Source of the DNA: Alphaproteobacteria bacterium
GTDB taxonomy: Bacteria > Pseudomonadota > Alphaproteobacteria > ATCC43930 > CGMCC-115725
Assembly: GCA_030040495.1 (NCBI GenBank)
Contig: JASHTP010000035.1
Location: 1 to 20,799 of the forward strand
Length of the DNA stretch: 20,799 nt
Direction of reading: 5' to 3'
Part shown: in pieces, positions 7,611 through 14,581 of the stretch
Layout: each line of letters opens with the position of its first letter
How positions within the stretch are numbered: the stretch's first letter is position 1
Program-made: the position numbers and the translations under genes
The notes under the pieces: generated by a model
The model's database searches: none
What the model was told of the DNA's origin: nothing
What the model saw: the letters and a program-made list of their open reading frames with translations, nothing else

Positions 7611-7955
7611 GTGCCAACGAAACACATCCTCGTCGTCGACGACGATCCCCTCATCCTCGAGGTGATCGAGCGCGCGCTTTCCGCCGCCGATTTCCGCGTC
7701 AGCAAGGCGCGCCGCGTCGCGGTCGCGCGCGACGTGCTCACGCGGCAGCCGGTCGACCTCATCGTCGCCGACGCGCGGATTCCCGGCGAGACCGGGCTCC
7801 AGCTGGCGGAAAAGGCGCGCGAGCTCGGCATCGCCCTCATCCTGATGACCGGCGACCGGGAATGGGCGAGCGAGCACGGCATCGCGCCTGACCAATATCT
7901 CGCCAAGCCGTTCGATCTGCGCGAGCTGGTCGAGCGCGTCCGGGCCTCGCTCTAG
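7611..7955 (+). CDS. Single-domain response regulator (CheY-like receiver)
   Basis: A 114-residue stand-alone REC domain. It has the acidic pocket VVDDD (8-12), the phospho-acceptor Asp54 in VADARIPG, Thr80 in LMTGD and Lys99 in YLAKPF. No output domain follows, so it would signal by protein contact or as a phosphorelay intermediate. I chose the GTG at 7611 because VPTKHILVVDDD begins the fold at once; the longer frame upstream encodes low-quality sequence and overlaps the divergent ATP-grasp gene. The ribosome site is weak (GAG about 9 nt upstream). It starts 139 bp from the Anbu operon start on the opposite strand, so the two transcripts may share regulatory DNA. No histidine kinase is present in the window. 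Confidence 0.82.
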   Translation: MPTKHILVVDDDPLILEVIERALSAADFRVSKARRVAVARDVLTRQPVDLIVADARIPGETGLQLAEKARELGIALILMTGDREWASEHGIAPDQYLAKPFDLRELVERVRASL

Positions 7956-8010
7956 CCCCGCCAGACGCTGCTGTTCGTTTATTGAGCAAAAACTGACCGC
8001 CAAATGGGCA

Positions 8011-8029
8011 GGGGCGCCCTCGTCGCCCC
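8011..8029. terminator. Possible GC hairpin downstream of the response regulator
   Basis: GGGGCG (8011-8016) can pair with CGCCCC (8024-8029) around a 7-nt loop, about 55 bp after the response regulator stop. No T-run follows, so intrinsic termination is uncertain. It is the only stem near the 3' end that I can see. Confidence 0.25.
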
Positions 8030-8055
8030 GAGTGCGGTGACGGGCTGGCTAGTCG

Positions 8056-8073
8056 TTGGTTACAGGTAACCAA
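8056..8073. promoter_or_regulatory. 18-bp palindrome upstream of cbpA (operator candidate)
   Basis: TTGGTTAC and GTAACCAA form perfect 8-bp arms around a 2-bp centre. The arms are less GC-rich than the surrounding DNA, which makes chance less likely. It lies about 60 bp upstream of the -35 element of the cbpA promoter candidate. The tight two-fold symmetry is typical of a dimeric regulator site. It does not match the CIRCE heat-shock element (TTAGCACTC-N9-GAGTGCTAA). The regulator is unknown. Confidence 0.45.
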
Positions 8074-8135
8074 TTGCCGGCGGCCGGGGCCATCCTGCCG
8101 CGCGCTCGTCCGATCGCGCCGTCGCCGTCACCGGC

Positions 8136-8163
8136 TTGGCACAGCGCGGCGCCGTCGCTATAT
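8136..8163 (+). promoter_or_regulatory. Sigma70-like promoter of cbpA-cbpM
   Basis: A -35 element TTGGCA (8136-8141, preceded by C, giving CTTGGC) and a -10 element CTATAT (8158-8163) are separated by 16 bp. This is close to the alphaproteobacterial housekeeping pattern CTTGAC-N16/17-CTATAT. Transcription would start near 8170, about 20 nt before the cbpA ATG at 8190, and this supports that start codon. A heat-shock sigma32 promoter, which also carries CTTG in its -35, is an alternative reading. Confidence 0.5.
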
Positions 8164-8189
8164 GGCGGGCGACACAACCCCGAAATGCC

Positions 8190-9113
8190 ATGGCCGCGCG
8201 CGACCCCTACGAGGTGCTGGGCGTCAAGAAGGAGGCGAGCGAGGACGAAATCCGCGCCGCTTACCGCAAGCTCGCCAAGAAGCACCATCCCGACCTCAAT
8301 CCCGGCAACAAGGAAGCCGAGACCCGCTTCAAGGAGATCGCGGCCGCCTACGATCTCCTGTCCGACAAGGACAAGCGCGCGCGCTACGATCGCGGCGAGA
8401 TCGACGCCGCCGGCGCGGAGCGGCCGGAGCACGCCTATTCCCGCTATCGCGGCTTCGCCGAGGGTGCACCGGGCGAACGCTACGAATTCCATTCCGCCGA
8501 AGGCATGGCACCGGAGGATCTCGACGACCTCTTCGCCTATTTCAGCCGCGGCGGCCGCGGCGGCGCCAACATCCGGATGCGCGGCGCCGATCTGCATTTC
8601 AGCCTGACCGTCGATTTCGTCACCGCGGTCAACGGTGCGCGCCAGCGGCTTCAGCTCGCGCCCGAGCGCAGCCTCGAGGTGACCATCCCCCGCGGCGTGC
8701 GCGACGGGCAGGTGCTGCGGCTCAAGGGGCAGGGCGAGCCCGGCCTCAATGGCGGGCCGCCGGGCGACGCACTCATCGAGATCCGCATCGCGCCGCATGC
8801 TTTTTTCCGCCGTGAGGGTGACGACATCCATCTCGAGCTGCCAGTGACGCTGGCCGAGGCGGTGCTGGGCGGCAAGGTCATGGTGCCGACGCCGTCGGGC
8901 GCGGTCAGCATGACCATCCCGCCCGATTCCAACGCCGGCCGCGTGCTGCGCCTGCGCGGCAAGGGCGTGCCCAAGCCCGACGGTTCGCAGGGCGACGAAT
9001 ACGTGACCTTGAAGGTGGTGCTGCCCGAAGGCGGCGATGCCGATCTCGCCGCCTTCCTGCGCGGCTGGGCGCCGAAGCATCCTTACGATCCGCGGCGGGG
9101 GATGACGCCATGA
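8190..9113 (+). CDS. cbpA: DnaJ-family co-chaperone, CbpA-like
   Basis: A 307-residue type II J-domain protein. The J domain occupies residues 4-70 (RDPYEVLGVKKEAS, HPD at 33-35, then FKEIAAAYDLLSDKDKRARY). A linker of about 60 residues without cysteine zinc-finger repeats follows. Two DnaJ C-terminal beta domains come next, including ADLHFSLTVDFVTAVNGARQ, VTIPRGVRDGQVLRLKGQG and PVTLAEAVLGGKVMVPTPSG. It stimulates DnaK ATPase and, as in CbpA, may also bind curved DNA. The ATG at 8190 begins exactly at the J domain and sits downstream of a promoter. The longer in-frame TTG at 8136 would lie in the -35 box. The stop overlaps the cbpM start (ATGA), and the immediate cbpM neighbour supports CbpA over a generic DnaJ. 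Confidence 0.9.
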   Translation: MAARDPYEVLGVKKEASEDEIRAAYRKLAKKHHPDLNPGNKEAETRFKEIAAAYDLLSDKDKRARYDRGEIDAAGAERPEHAYSRYRGFAEGAPGERYEFHSAEGMAPEDLDDLFAYFSRGGRGGANIRMRGADLHFSLTVDFVTAVNGARQRLQLAPERSLEVTIPRGVRDGQVLRLKGQGEPGLNGGPPGDALIEIRIAPHAFFRREGDDIHLELPVTLAEAVLGGKVMVPTPSGAVSMTIPPDSNAGRVLRLRGKGVPKPDGSQGDEYVTLKVVLPEGGDADLAAFLRGWAPKHPYDPRRGMTP

Positions 9114-9436
9114 TGAGCTTCGACGCGGTGATCCGCCTCGTCGGCGATCTCGATGCGGAGGAGTTGCGGCGCTGGATTGCCGAGCGCTGGGTGCTGCCGG
9201 AAAGCGGCGCCGAAGGTTATGTCTTCCACGAGGTCGATGTCGCTCGGGTGTGGCTCATCCGCGAGCTGCGCTACGACCTCGCCATCGACGAGGGGGCGAT
9301 GCCGGTGGTGCTGCAGCTCCTCGACCAGGTCTATGCGCTGCGCCGCCGCCTGCGCGCGGTCGCGGCGGCGATCGACGAGCAGCCGGAAGCGGTGCGTGCG
9401 GCGCTGCGCGCCCGGCTCGGCGACGGCGACCAATAG
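9110..9436 (+). CDS. cbpM: Chaperone modulator CbpM
   Basis: A 108-residue small helical protein of the CbpM/MerR-like family, which binds the J domain of CbpA and inhibits its co-chaperone and DNA-binding activity. The N-terminal part (LDAEELRRWIAERWVLPE) and the middle segment (FHEVDVARVWLIRELRYDLA) match the winged-helix-like family pattern. A long C-terminal helix (LQLLDQVYALRRRLRAVAAA) follows. The first ATG (9110) overlaps the cbpA stop and a second ATG follows directly at 9113. Overlap with cbpA indicates translational coupling and fixed stoichiometry. Confidence 0.88.
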   Translation: MMSFDAVIRLVGDLDAEELRRWIAERWVLPESGAEGYVFHEVDVARVWLIRELRYDLAIDEGAMPVVLQLLDQVYALRRRLRAVAAAIDEQPEAVRAALRARLGDGDQ

Positions 9437-9490
9437 CTGCCGCTGGCCGGGGCTGGCGCCGGCGGCGGCGGACGCTAGAATGCCGGCGCC

Positions 9491-9946
9491 ATGATCGTCG
9501 GGCTCTTCTTCCATATCCTCGCCGCGGTGATCTGGGTGGGCGGCATGTTCTTCGCTCATCAGATGCTGCGCCCCGCCGCCGGGCCGCTCGAGGCGGTGCA
9601 GCGCCTGCCGCTGTGGCGCCGTGTCTTCGAGCGGTTCTTTCCGGTGGTCTGGCTGGCGATCGCGGCGCTGCTCGCCAGCGGCTACGGCATGGTGGTCTGG
9701 GGGTTTGGCGGCTTCGCCCAGATCGGGCCCTATGTCGACATCATGCAGGGGCTCGGCATCATCATGATGATGGCCTTCGCCCATCTCTATTTCGCGCCGT
9801 GGAAGCGCTTCCGCCGCGCCCTCGATGCCGGCGACCTGCCGGCGGCGCAGAAGCAGCTCGACCAGATCCGGCGGATCGTCGGCATCAATCTCCTGCTCGG
9901 GCTCGTCACCGTCGTCATCGGCGCCACCGGGCGCCATTGGGGGTAG
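9491..9946 (+). CDS. CopD-family integral membrane protein
   Basis: A 151-residue protein with four hydrophobic segments: about 2-24 (MIVGLFFHILAAVIWVGGMF), 50-72 (PVVWLAIAALLASGYGMVVW), 83-103 (IMQGLGIIMMMAFAHLYFA) and 128-146. The His8 and Trp15 spacing in the first helix, His101 in the third, and the helix ending RIVGINLLLGLVTVVIGA are typical of the CopD/DUF2269-like family of inner-membrane proteins, several linked to copper import or heme and metal handling. It is much shorter than full CopD proteins, which carry eight or more helices, so a copper role is only inferred. The ribosome site is weak. It lies 54 bp after cbpM and 3 bp before the GST gene, probably in the same transcript. Confidence 0.75.
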   Translation: MIVGLFFHILAAVIWVGGMFFAHQMLRPAAGPLEAVQRLPLWRRVFERFFPVVWLAIAALLASGYGMVVWGFGGFAQIGPYVDIMQGLGIIMMMAFAHLYFAPWKRFRRALDAGDLPAAQKQLDQIRRIVGINLLLGLVTVVIGATGRHWG

Positions 9947-9949
9947 GGG

Positions 9950-10645
9950 ATGCTGGAGCTCTACGACCTCGCCGGCGCCGAGGAGGATCGACGCTTCAGC
10001 CCCTTTTGCTGGCGGACGCGCTTGGCGCTGGCTCACAAGGGATTGCCGGTCGCCACCATCCCGTGGCGTTTCAGTGAGAAGCAGCGGCTCGCGCCGTCGG
10101 GGCAGGGAAGGGTGCCGGTGCTCGTCGATAACGGCCGCTGGATCGCCGATTCCTGGGCGATCGCCACTTACCTCGAGACGACCTATCCCGAGCGCCCGTC
10201 GCTCTTCGGCGGCGGCGCCGGCCTGGCGCTCAGCCGCTTCTACAACAACTGGGCGGACAGCGTGCTGCAGCCGGCGCTCATCCGCTTCAACCTGCTCGAC
10301 ATCTGGCGCCACGTTGCGCCGGAGGACAGGGATTATTTCCGGCGCTCGCGCGAGGACCGCTTTGGCACCAGCCTCGAGGCCTTCGTGGCTGACCGCGACC
10401 AGCGGCTCGAAAGCTTCCGCCAGAGCCTGATGCCGCTGCGCCTCACGCTTCAGGCGCAGCCCTTCCTCGGCGGCGAGGCACCGCTCTATGCCGACTATAT
10501 CGTCTTCGGCGCCTTCCAATGGGCGCGCTGCATCAGCGACTACCAAGTCCTTGCCGCCGACGATCCGATCGCCGCCTGGCGCCGGCGCATGCTCGGCCTG
10601 TTCGACGGGCTGGCCGCCAAGGCTAAGGGCTACGCCGTTTCCTGA
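9950..10645 (+). CDS. Glutathione S-transferase family protein (LigE/beta-etherase-like)
   Basis: A 231-residue cytosolic GST. The N-terminal thioredoxin domain has the active-site region FSPFCWRTRLALAHKGL (16-32), where Ser17 and Cys20 could contact glutathione, the cis-Pro loop VPVL (55-58) and the glutathione-binding Asp67-Ser68 in WIADSWAIATYLE. The C-terminal helical domain contains PLYADYIVFGAFQWAR, the ADY N-capping box region. The SPxxWRxRxALAHKG pattern places it near bacterial beta-etherases and related Ure2p-like GSTs, but cleavage of lignin ethers should not be assumed. It starts 3 bp after the CopD-like stop, with GGGG just upstream of the ATG, and is followed 11 bp later by the MaoC gene. 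Confidence 0.87.
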   Translation: MLELYDLAGAEEDRRFSPFCWRTRLALAHKGLPVATIPWRFSEKQRLAPSGQGRVPVLVDNGRWIADSWAIATYLETTYPERPSLFGGGAGLALSRFYNNWADSVLQPALIRFNLLDIWRHVAPEDRDYFRRSREDRFGTSLEAFVADRDQRLESFRQSLMPLRLTLQAQPFLGGEAPLYADYIVFGAFQWARCISDYQVLAADDPIAAWRRRMLGLFDGLAAKAKGYAVS

Positions 10646-10656
10646 GGGGGGAGGCG

Positions 10657-11175
10657 ATGACGGTCGAGCGCAAAGAGGTGGGCAAGCAACGCTATCGCGA
10701 AAGCTACGGCCGCTATTTCGAGGATTTCGAGGTCGGCGACGTCTACGAGCACCGGCCCGGCCGCACCATCACCGAGACCGACAACATCCACTTCACGCTG
10801 CTCACCATGAACCAGCACCCGATCCATTTCGACCGCGCCTACGCCGCGAAATCGGAGTTCGGCAAGCCGTTGGTCAACAGCACCTTCCTGCTTGCCGTCA
10901 TCACCGGCATGAGCGTCTCGGACGTGAGCCAGAAGGCGATCGCCAATCTCGGCTGGACCGACATCAAGCTGACCGCGCCGGTCTTCGCCGGCGACACCGT
11001 CTATGCCGAGACCGAGGTGCTGTCCAAGCGCGAATCGCGCTCGCGGCCGACCCAGGGGATCGTGGCGGTGCGGACCATCGGCAAGAAGGCCGACGGCACG
11101 GTGTTCATGAGCTTCGACCGCCAGGTTCTGGTGCCGAAGCGCGGCCATGCCGTCGACGATCTGGCGGACTATTGA
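10657..11175 (+). CDS. MaoC-family (hot-dog) dehydratase
   Basis: A 172-residue single hot-dog-fold protein related to (R)-specific enoyl-CoA hydratases and mesaconyl/itaconyl-CoA-type hydratases. GRYFEDFEVGDVYEHRPGR opens the fold. The hydratase block is DNIHFTLLTMNQHPIHFD (42-59), followed by GKPLVNSTFLLAVITGMSV on the central helix. The conserved His57 is present. The position that is Asp in the classical GDxNPxH hydratase motif is Asn52 here, a change I associate with this LLTMNxHPxHFD subgroup, so the catalytic acid may be a different residue. A strong ribosome site (GGGGGGAGG) precedes the ATG. It likely acts on a CoA thioester, but no acyl-CoA dehydrogenase or ligase is adjacent to define the pathway. 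Confidence 0.83.
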   Translation: MTVERKEVGKQRYRESYGRYFEDFEVGDVYEHRPGRTITETDNIHFTLLTMNQHPIHFDRAYAAKSEFGKPLVNSTFLLAVITGMSVSDVSQKAIANLGWTDIKLTAPVFAGDTVYAETEVLSKRESRSRPTQGIVAVRTIGKKADGTVFMSFDRQVLVPKRGHAVDDLADY

Positions 11176-11200
11176 CCGGCAGGGAGGCGGAAGCCAAGCC

Positions 11201-11662
11201 ATGAGAGCCCGATTTCTTCCCGCGATGCTCGCGCTGCTGCTGTCGGGGTGGCTCGGAGGGTGCGACACGGCGCCGCAGGTGACCGGGGCCGCCATCCCGC
11301 CGGTTCCGCCGGGCAAGGCGCGCCTCTATTTCTATCGCTCCCCGGACATCTATGACGCGCCGGAATGGACCACGGTATCGCTCAACGGCGCGGTCGTCGG
11401 CGCTTCGGCGCCGGGCACGGTGTTCTATCGCGATGTGGCGCCCGGCCGATATCGGATCGAGGCGCGCAGCGACAAGCTCTATCCCGATCAGGTCAAGACC
11501 GTGGTGGCGGCGCCGGGAATGACGATTTTCGTCAAGGTCGAGTCGCAGCCCTATTGGGGGCAGACCGGCTGGCTATGGCAGGGGAATACCTTCCTCGTTG
11601 CGATCGTCGCCCCGGCCCTCGGCTACGAGCAGATCAGCAGACTTCCGCTGACTCCCGGCTGA
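11201..11662 (+). CDS. DUF2846-type lipoprotein
   Basis: A 153-residue protein with a lipoprotein signal: basic MRARF, hydrophobic LPAMLALLLSGW, then lipobox LGGC with Cys21 as the lipidated residue. Asp follows the Cys, which in E. coli favours inner-membrane retention. The mature part matches the DUF2846 pattern: GKARLYFYRSPDI, then a short VSLNGAVVGAS and PGRYRIEARS beta-rich repeat. This family is found in many periplasmic lipoproteins and has no assigned activity. A longer in-frame start upstream overlaps the MaoC gene; I chose the ATG at 11201 because it begins the signal peptide and follows AGGGAGG (11181-11187). It ends convergently with the small membrane protein gene. Confidence 0.82.
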   Translation: MRARFLPAMLALLLSGWLGGCDTAPQVTGAAIPPVPPGKARLYFYRSPDIYDAPEWTTVSLNGAVVGASAPGTVFYRDVAPGRYRIEARSDKLYPDQVKTVVAAPGMTIFVKVESQPYWGQTGWLWQGNTFLVAIVAPALGYEQISRLPLTPG

Positions 11663-11698
11663 CGGGCTGCCGGCCCGCATGCCCGCGTCTGACGGCCG

Positions 11699-11830
11699 CT
11701 AAGCGCGAAGGGTCATCAGCACCAGCGAGGCGAGGACGACGCCGGCGAATTGCGCGCCGGCGGTGATCTGGCCGAGCATCAGCCCGCAGACGGCACTGGC
11801 CAGGGTTACGGCACCAAGCAGCGAACTCAT
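11699..11830 (-). CDS. Small hydrophobic membrane protein (43 aa)
   Basis: An ATG at 11830 follows a strong ribosome site (AAGGAGG, ending 7 nt before the start) and opens a 43-codon frame ending at a TAG. The product is almost entirely hydrophobic: MSSLLGAVTLASAVCGLML, a short polar break (GQITAGAQ), then FAGVVLASLVLMTLRA. This fits two short membrane helices or one helical hairpin in the inner membrane. I do not recognise a family. An EcfG-like promoter lies just upstream. The strong ribosome site, the promoter and the well-formed hydrophobic composition together argue that this is a real gene rather than a chance frame. Confidence 0.6.
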   Translation of the reverse strand: MSSLLGAVTLASAVCGLMLGQITAGAQFAGVVLASLVLMTLRA

Positions 11831-11871
11831 CGGGGGGCCTCCTTCGGGACTTGCGGGCGAGTTTTCCCGAC

Positions 11872-11897
11872 AACGCCACCACCCCGACATTTATTCC
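11872..11897 (-). promoter_or_regulatory. EcfG-like (general stress response) promoter
   Basis: On the minus strand GGAAT (11897-11893) is followed, after exactly 17 nt, by CGTT (11875-11872). The alphaproteobacterial general stress sigma factor EcfG recognises GGAAC-N16/17-CGTT, so this is one mismatch from consensus with correct spacing. Transcription would start near 11865, about 35 nt before the small membrane protein ATG, leaving room for its AAGGAGG site. The downstream gene is the only candidate target. Confidence 0.45.
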
Positions 11898-11903
11898 GAA
11901 ACT

Positions 11904-13547
11904 TTACGCCTCGACCTTCGCCGTCGCCGCAAGCCTGGCGAGCGCCTGCGGCGTGTCGATGTCGGTGAGCACGGCGTCGCTTTCCATCTCGACCTCGGCA
12001 ACCTCGTCCGCATGGGCGGCGACGAGGTCGCGGGCGCCGACATCGCCCGAGAGCGAGGCCAGGTCCGCGAAGAAGCGGCGGGCGAGCAGCACCGGGTTGC
12101 CGCGCTTGCCGCGGCGGGTCGGGACGCAGATGGCGCGACCCTCGATCGGGTTGAAGGCGGCGATCAGCCGGTCGATGACCGCGGCGCTCACCATCGGCAT
12201 GTCGCCGAGGCAGACCACGACGCCGTCGACTTCCGGCGGCAAGGCCGCCAGACCCCGCTTCACCGAAGTGGAGAGGCCCTGCGCGTAGTCGGGGTTGAAG
12301 ATGAAGCGCGCTTCCGTGCCGGCGAGCGCCGCCTCGACCTTCTTCCGCTGATGGCCGGTGACGACCAGCAGGGGACTTGCCTGGGAGGCGGCGACGGCGT
12401 CGGCGACGCGGCGGATCATGGGCTTGCCGTCGATGCCGATGAGCAGCTTGTTGAGCGTCCCCATGCGCCGCGATTGGCCGGCGGCGAGCACCAGCCCGGC
12501 GACCTGCGGCGCCCGGGGCGCCGCCTTGGCCGCCTCGGCCGCCACCTTGGCGCGGGGCAAGGGCCGGGTCGGGATGTCGGCGAGGAGCCCGCCGACGCCC
12601 ATACGCATGATCTCGGCGGCGCCGGCCGGCAGGTCGGCCAGCAGGCGCTGCAGCACCCAATCGAAGCCGTTGACCTTCGGCGATCGGGCGCAGCCGGGAA
12701 GACCCAGCACCGGGACCGCCCCGTGTCGCCCCATCAGCATGAGATTGCCGGGATCGACCGGCATGCCGAAATGCTCGATGGTCCCGCCGGCCGCCTCGAT
12801 CGCAGCGGGAATGACGTCGCGCCGGTCGACGATGGCCGAGGCGCCGGCGATCAGCACCAGCTCGGCCCCGCCGGCGAGCGCACCGGCGATCTCTGCCGCC
12901 AGCTCGGCGACGGCGTGCTCGCAGCGCCGGTCGGGCAGCAGCGTGCTGCCGAGCGCCATCAGCCGGGCACGCGTGGTTTGAACGGTCTTGTCGAGGACGC
13001 TCTCTTTGAGCCCGGCAAGGCGGGTCTGGATCAGCGCCGCGGCACGCGCCCGGAACGGCGCGACCGACACAAGCGGGCCGCCGGTGGCGGCCGCGGCGAG
13101 CCAGGTGGCCACCGAGTCGCGGCGGACGGCGAACGGGACGACCTTGACGGTCGCCACCATCTGCTTTGGCTCGACCACGGCGTAAGGCTCGATCGTGGCC
13201 AGCGTCAGAGCCTCGTCGACGAGGTTGAGCCGGTCGACCCAAGCGCGGTCGAAGACAAGGATTCCAGCGACTTCAGCGAAGAGATTGACGCGGCCAGTGA
13301 AGGGCGGCGCGACGCTGACATGGCGGCCGGCGAGCGGCCGGGCGATTTCGGCGGCGGCGGTGTTCTCGTCGACGTCGCCGGGCTCGAGCCGTGCCGCCAC
13401 CACGGTGCGGCGGCCGGCGGAGCGCAATGCCGCCACGTCCTCGGCGCTGAGCATGCGGCCTTTGCGCAGGCTGCGCTCGCCGGCCTTGAGAGAATGGGCG
13501 AGCACCGCGCCGACGGCCTCGTCGACGGGGATCTCGCCGAACTTCAT
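11904..13547 (-). CDS. Molybdopterin-binding / MocA-like nucleotidyltransferase fusion
   Basis: A 547-residue two-domain protein. Residues 1-335 resemble the molybdopterin-binding (MoCF/MoeA-like) family: GAELVLIAGASAIVDRRD (228-245), then GMPVDPGNLMLMG (261-273) and LGLPGCARSPKVNGFDWVL (281-299). Residues 348-547 form a MobA/MocA-type nucleotidyltransferase with the nucleotide loop LAAGQSRRMG (354-363), GDMP (448-451, metal-binding Asp) and GNPVLL (483-488). The LAAG form of the loop is that of MocA, which makes molybdopterin cytosine dinucleotide from CTP; MobA uses LAGG. This fits the cofactor of the xanthine-oxidase-family enzyme encoded upstream. The two domains probably insert Mo and add the nucleotide in sequence. 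The ATG overlaps the XdhC Rossmann stop (ATGA), so it belongs to the cox-like operon. Confidence 0.87.
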   Translation of the reverse strand: MKFGEIPVDEAVGAVLAHSLKAGERSLRKGRMLSAEDVAALRSAGRRTVVAARLEPGDVDENTAAAEIARPLAGRHVSVAPPFTGRVNLFAEVAGILVFDRAWVDRLNLVDEALTLATIEPYAVVEPKQMVATVKVVPFAVRRDSVATWLAAAATGGPLVSVAPFRARAAALIQTRLAGLKESVLDKTVQTTRARLMALGSTLLPDRRCEHAVAELAAEIAGALAGGAELVLIAGASAIVDRRDVIPAAIEAAGGTIEHFGMPVDPGNLMLMGRHGAVPVLGLPGCARSPKVNGFDWVLQRLLADLPAGAAEIMRMGVGGLLADIPTRPLPRAKVAAEAAKAAPRAPQVAGLVLAAGQSRRMGTLNKLLIGIDGKPMIRRVADAVAASQASPLLVVTGHQRKKVEAALAGTEARFIFNPDYAQGLSTSVKRGLAALPPEVDGVVVCLGDMPMVSAAVIDRLIAAFNPIEGRAICVPTRRGKRGNPVLLARRFFADLASLSGDVGARDLVAAHADEVAEVEMESDAVLTDIDTPQALARLAATAKVEA

Positions 13548-14260
13548 GCCGCCTCGCGGTCGCTTTGCGGCTCGGCGCGCAGCACCTGGGTCACTTGCGC
13601 CAGGATGGCGATGGCGATCTCGGCCGGCGAGACGGCGCCGATGTCGAGGCCGACCGGCCCATGGATGCGGGCCAGCTCGGACTCGCCGAAGCCCCGCGCC
13701 GCCAAGCGCTTGCAGCGCGCCGCATGGGTCTTCTTCGAGCCGAGCGCGCCGACATAGAAGGCGTCAGAGCGCAGGGCGACGGCGAGCGCGGGATCGTCGA
13801 GCTTGGGATCGTGCGTCAGCGTGACGATGGCGGTGCGGCGGTTTGGCTTGAGCTTCTCCAGCGCCTCGTCGGGCCAGTCGGTCGAGAGCGTGAGGTCGGG
13901 GAAGCGCTCGTCGCTGGCAAAGGCGGTGCGCGGGTCGATGACGGTGACGCCATAGCCGGCAAGCGTCGCCATGCGCGCCAGTGGCTGGGCGATATGCACC
14001 GCGCCGACGATCACCATGCGCAGGCGCGGGTTGAAGACCTCGACGAAAACCGGCCCGTCGGGCGTCTCGATGGTGGTGTTGCGGTCCTCGGTGACGGCCT
14101 TGCGAATCGCCGCCAGGGCGGCGGCGTCGAGCGTCAAATCACCGGCCGTTTCCGTGGCTTCGATGAAGGTCTGAAGACCGTTCTTCAGATTCGTGGCGAG
14201 CACCGCCGCTCGGCCGGAGCGGCTCGCGGCAAGCGCTTTTTCGAGGAGGGGCAGCTTCAT
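13544..14260 (-). CDS. XdhC/CoxF-like protein, Rossmann-domain half
   Basis: A 238-residue protein. The XdhC Rossmann domain occupies the C-terminal part: RMVIVGAVHIAQPLARMA (81-98), the VIDPRTAFASDERFP loop and THDPKLDDPALAVAL, with the typical end YVGALGSKKTHAARCKRLAA and IHGPVGLDIGAVSPAEIAIAI. XdhC proteins bind molybdenum cofactor, assist its sulfuration and hand it to xanthine-dehydrogenase-type enzymes. The first 75 residues hold a divergent linker rather than a full XdhC_CoxI N-domain, which is instead encoded by the preceding gene. The start at 14260 overlaps that gene's stop by 4 bp, and the stop overlaps the MocA-fusion start in the same way. Confidence 0.88.
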   Translation of the reverse strand: MKLPLLEKALAASRSGRAAVLATNLKNGLQTFIEATETAGDLTLDAAALAAIRKAVTEDRNTTIETPDGPVFVEVFNPRLRMVIVGAVHIAQPLARMATLAGYGVTVIDPRTAFASDERFPDLTLSTDWPDEALEKLKPNRRTAIVTLTHDPKLDDPALAVALRSDAFYVGALGSKKTHAARCKRLAARGFGESELARIHGPVGLDIGAVSPAEIAIAILAQVTQVLRAEPQSDREAA

Positions 14261-14577
14261 TCGACGCGCTCGACGAAGACCTGGATCTTGCCGCCGCAGG
14301 CGAGGCCGACTTCCCAGGCGCGCTCGTTGCTGACGCCGAAGCTCAACAGGCGCGGCTGGCCGTCGGTGATGGCCTTGAGCCCTTCCTCGATAACCGCGCC
14401 TTCGACGCAGCCGCCGGAGACCGAGCCGATGAAGCCGCCGCCCTGCTCGAGCGCGAGCTTGGCGCCGACCGGACGCGGGGAGGACCCCCAGGTACTCACC
14501 ACCGTGGCGAGCGCCACGCCCTTGCCCTGGGCGCGCCAATCCACCGCCCGCTGCAAGATCTCTTCATTGTCGCCCAT
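14257..14577 (-). CDS. XdhC/CoxI N-terminal-domain protein (stand-alone)
   Basis: A 106-residue protein consisting only of the XdhC_CoxI domain: ALATVVSTWGSSPRPVGAKL (22-41), GSVSGGCVEGAVIEEGL (51-67) and WEVGLACGGKIQVFVE (88-103). Cys57 and Cys94 are the conserved cysteines likely to take part in Moco binding or sulfur transfer. It stops where the Rossmann domain would begin in full-length XdhC, and that domain is supplied by the next gene, which overlaps by 4 bp. The split probably reflects a stable two-subunit arrangement, since both halves are intact and coupled. A broken single gene is less likely. Confidence 0.88.
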   Translation of the reverse strand: MGDNEEILQRAVDWRAQGKGVALATVVSTWGSSPRPVGAKLALEQGGGFIGSVSGGCVEGAVIEEGLKAITDGQPRLLSFGVSNERAWEVGLACGGKIQVFVERVE

Positions 14578-14581
14578 CGTG

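Noticed and set aside
11663..11698. Bidirectional terminator between the DUF2846 gene and the small protein gene
   Set aside because: CGGGC/GCCCG gives only a 5-bp stem with no T-run on either strand.
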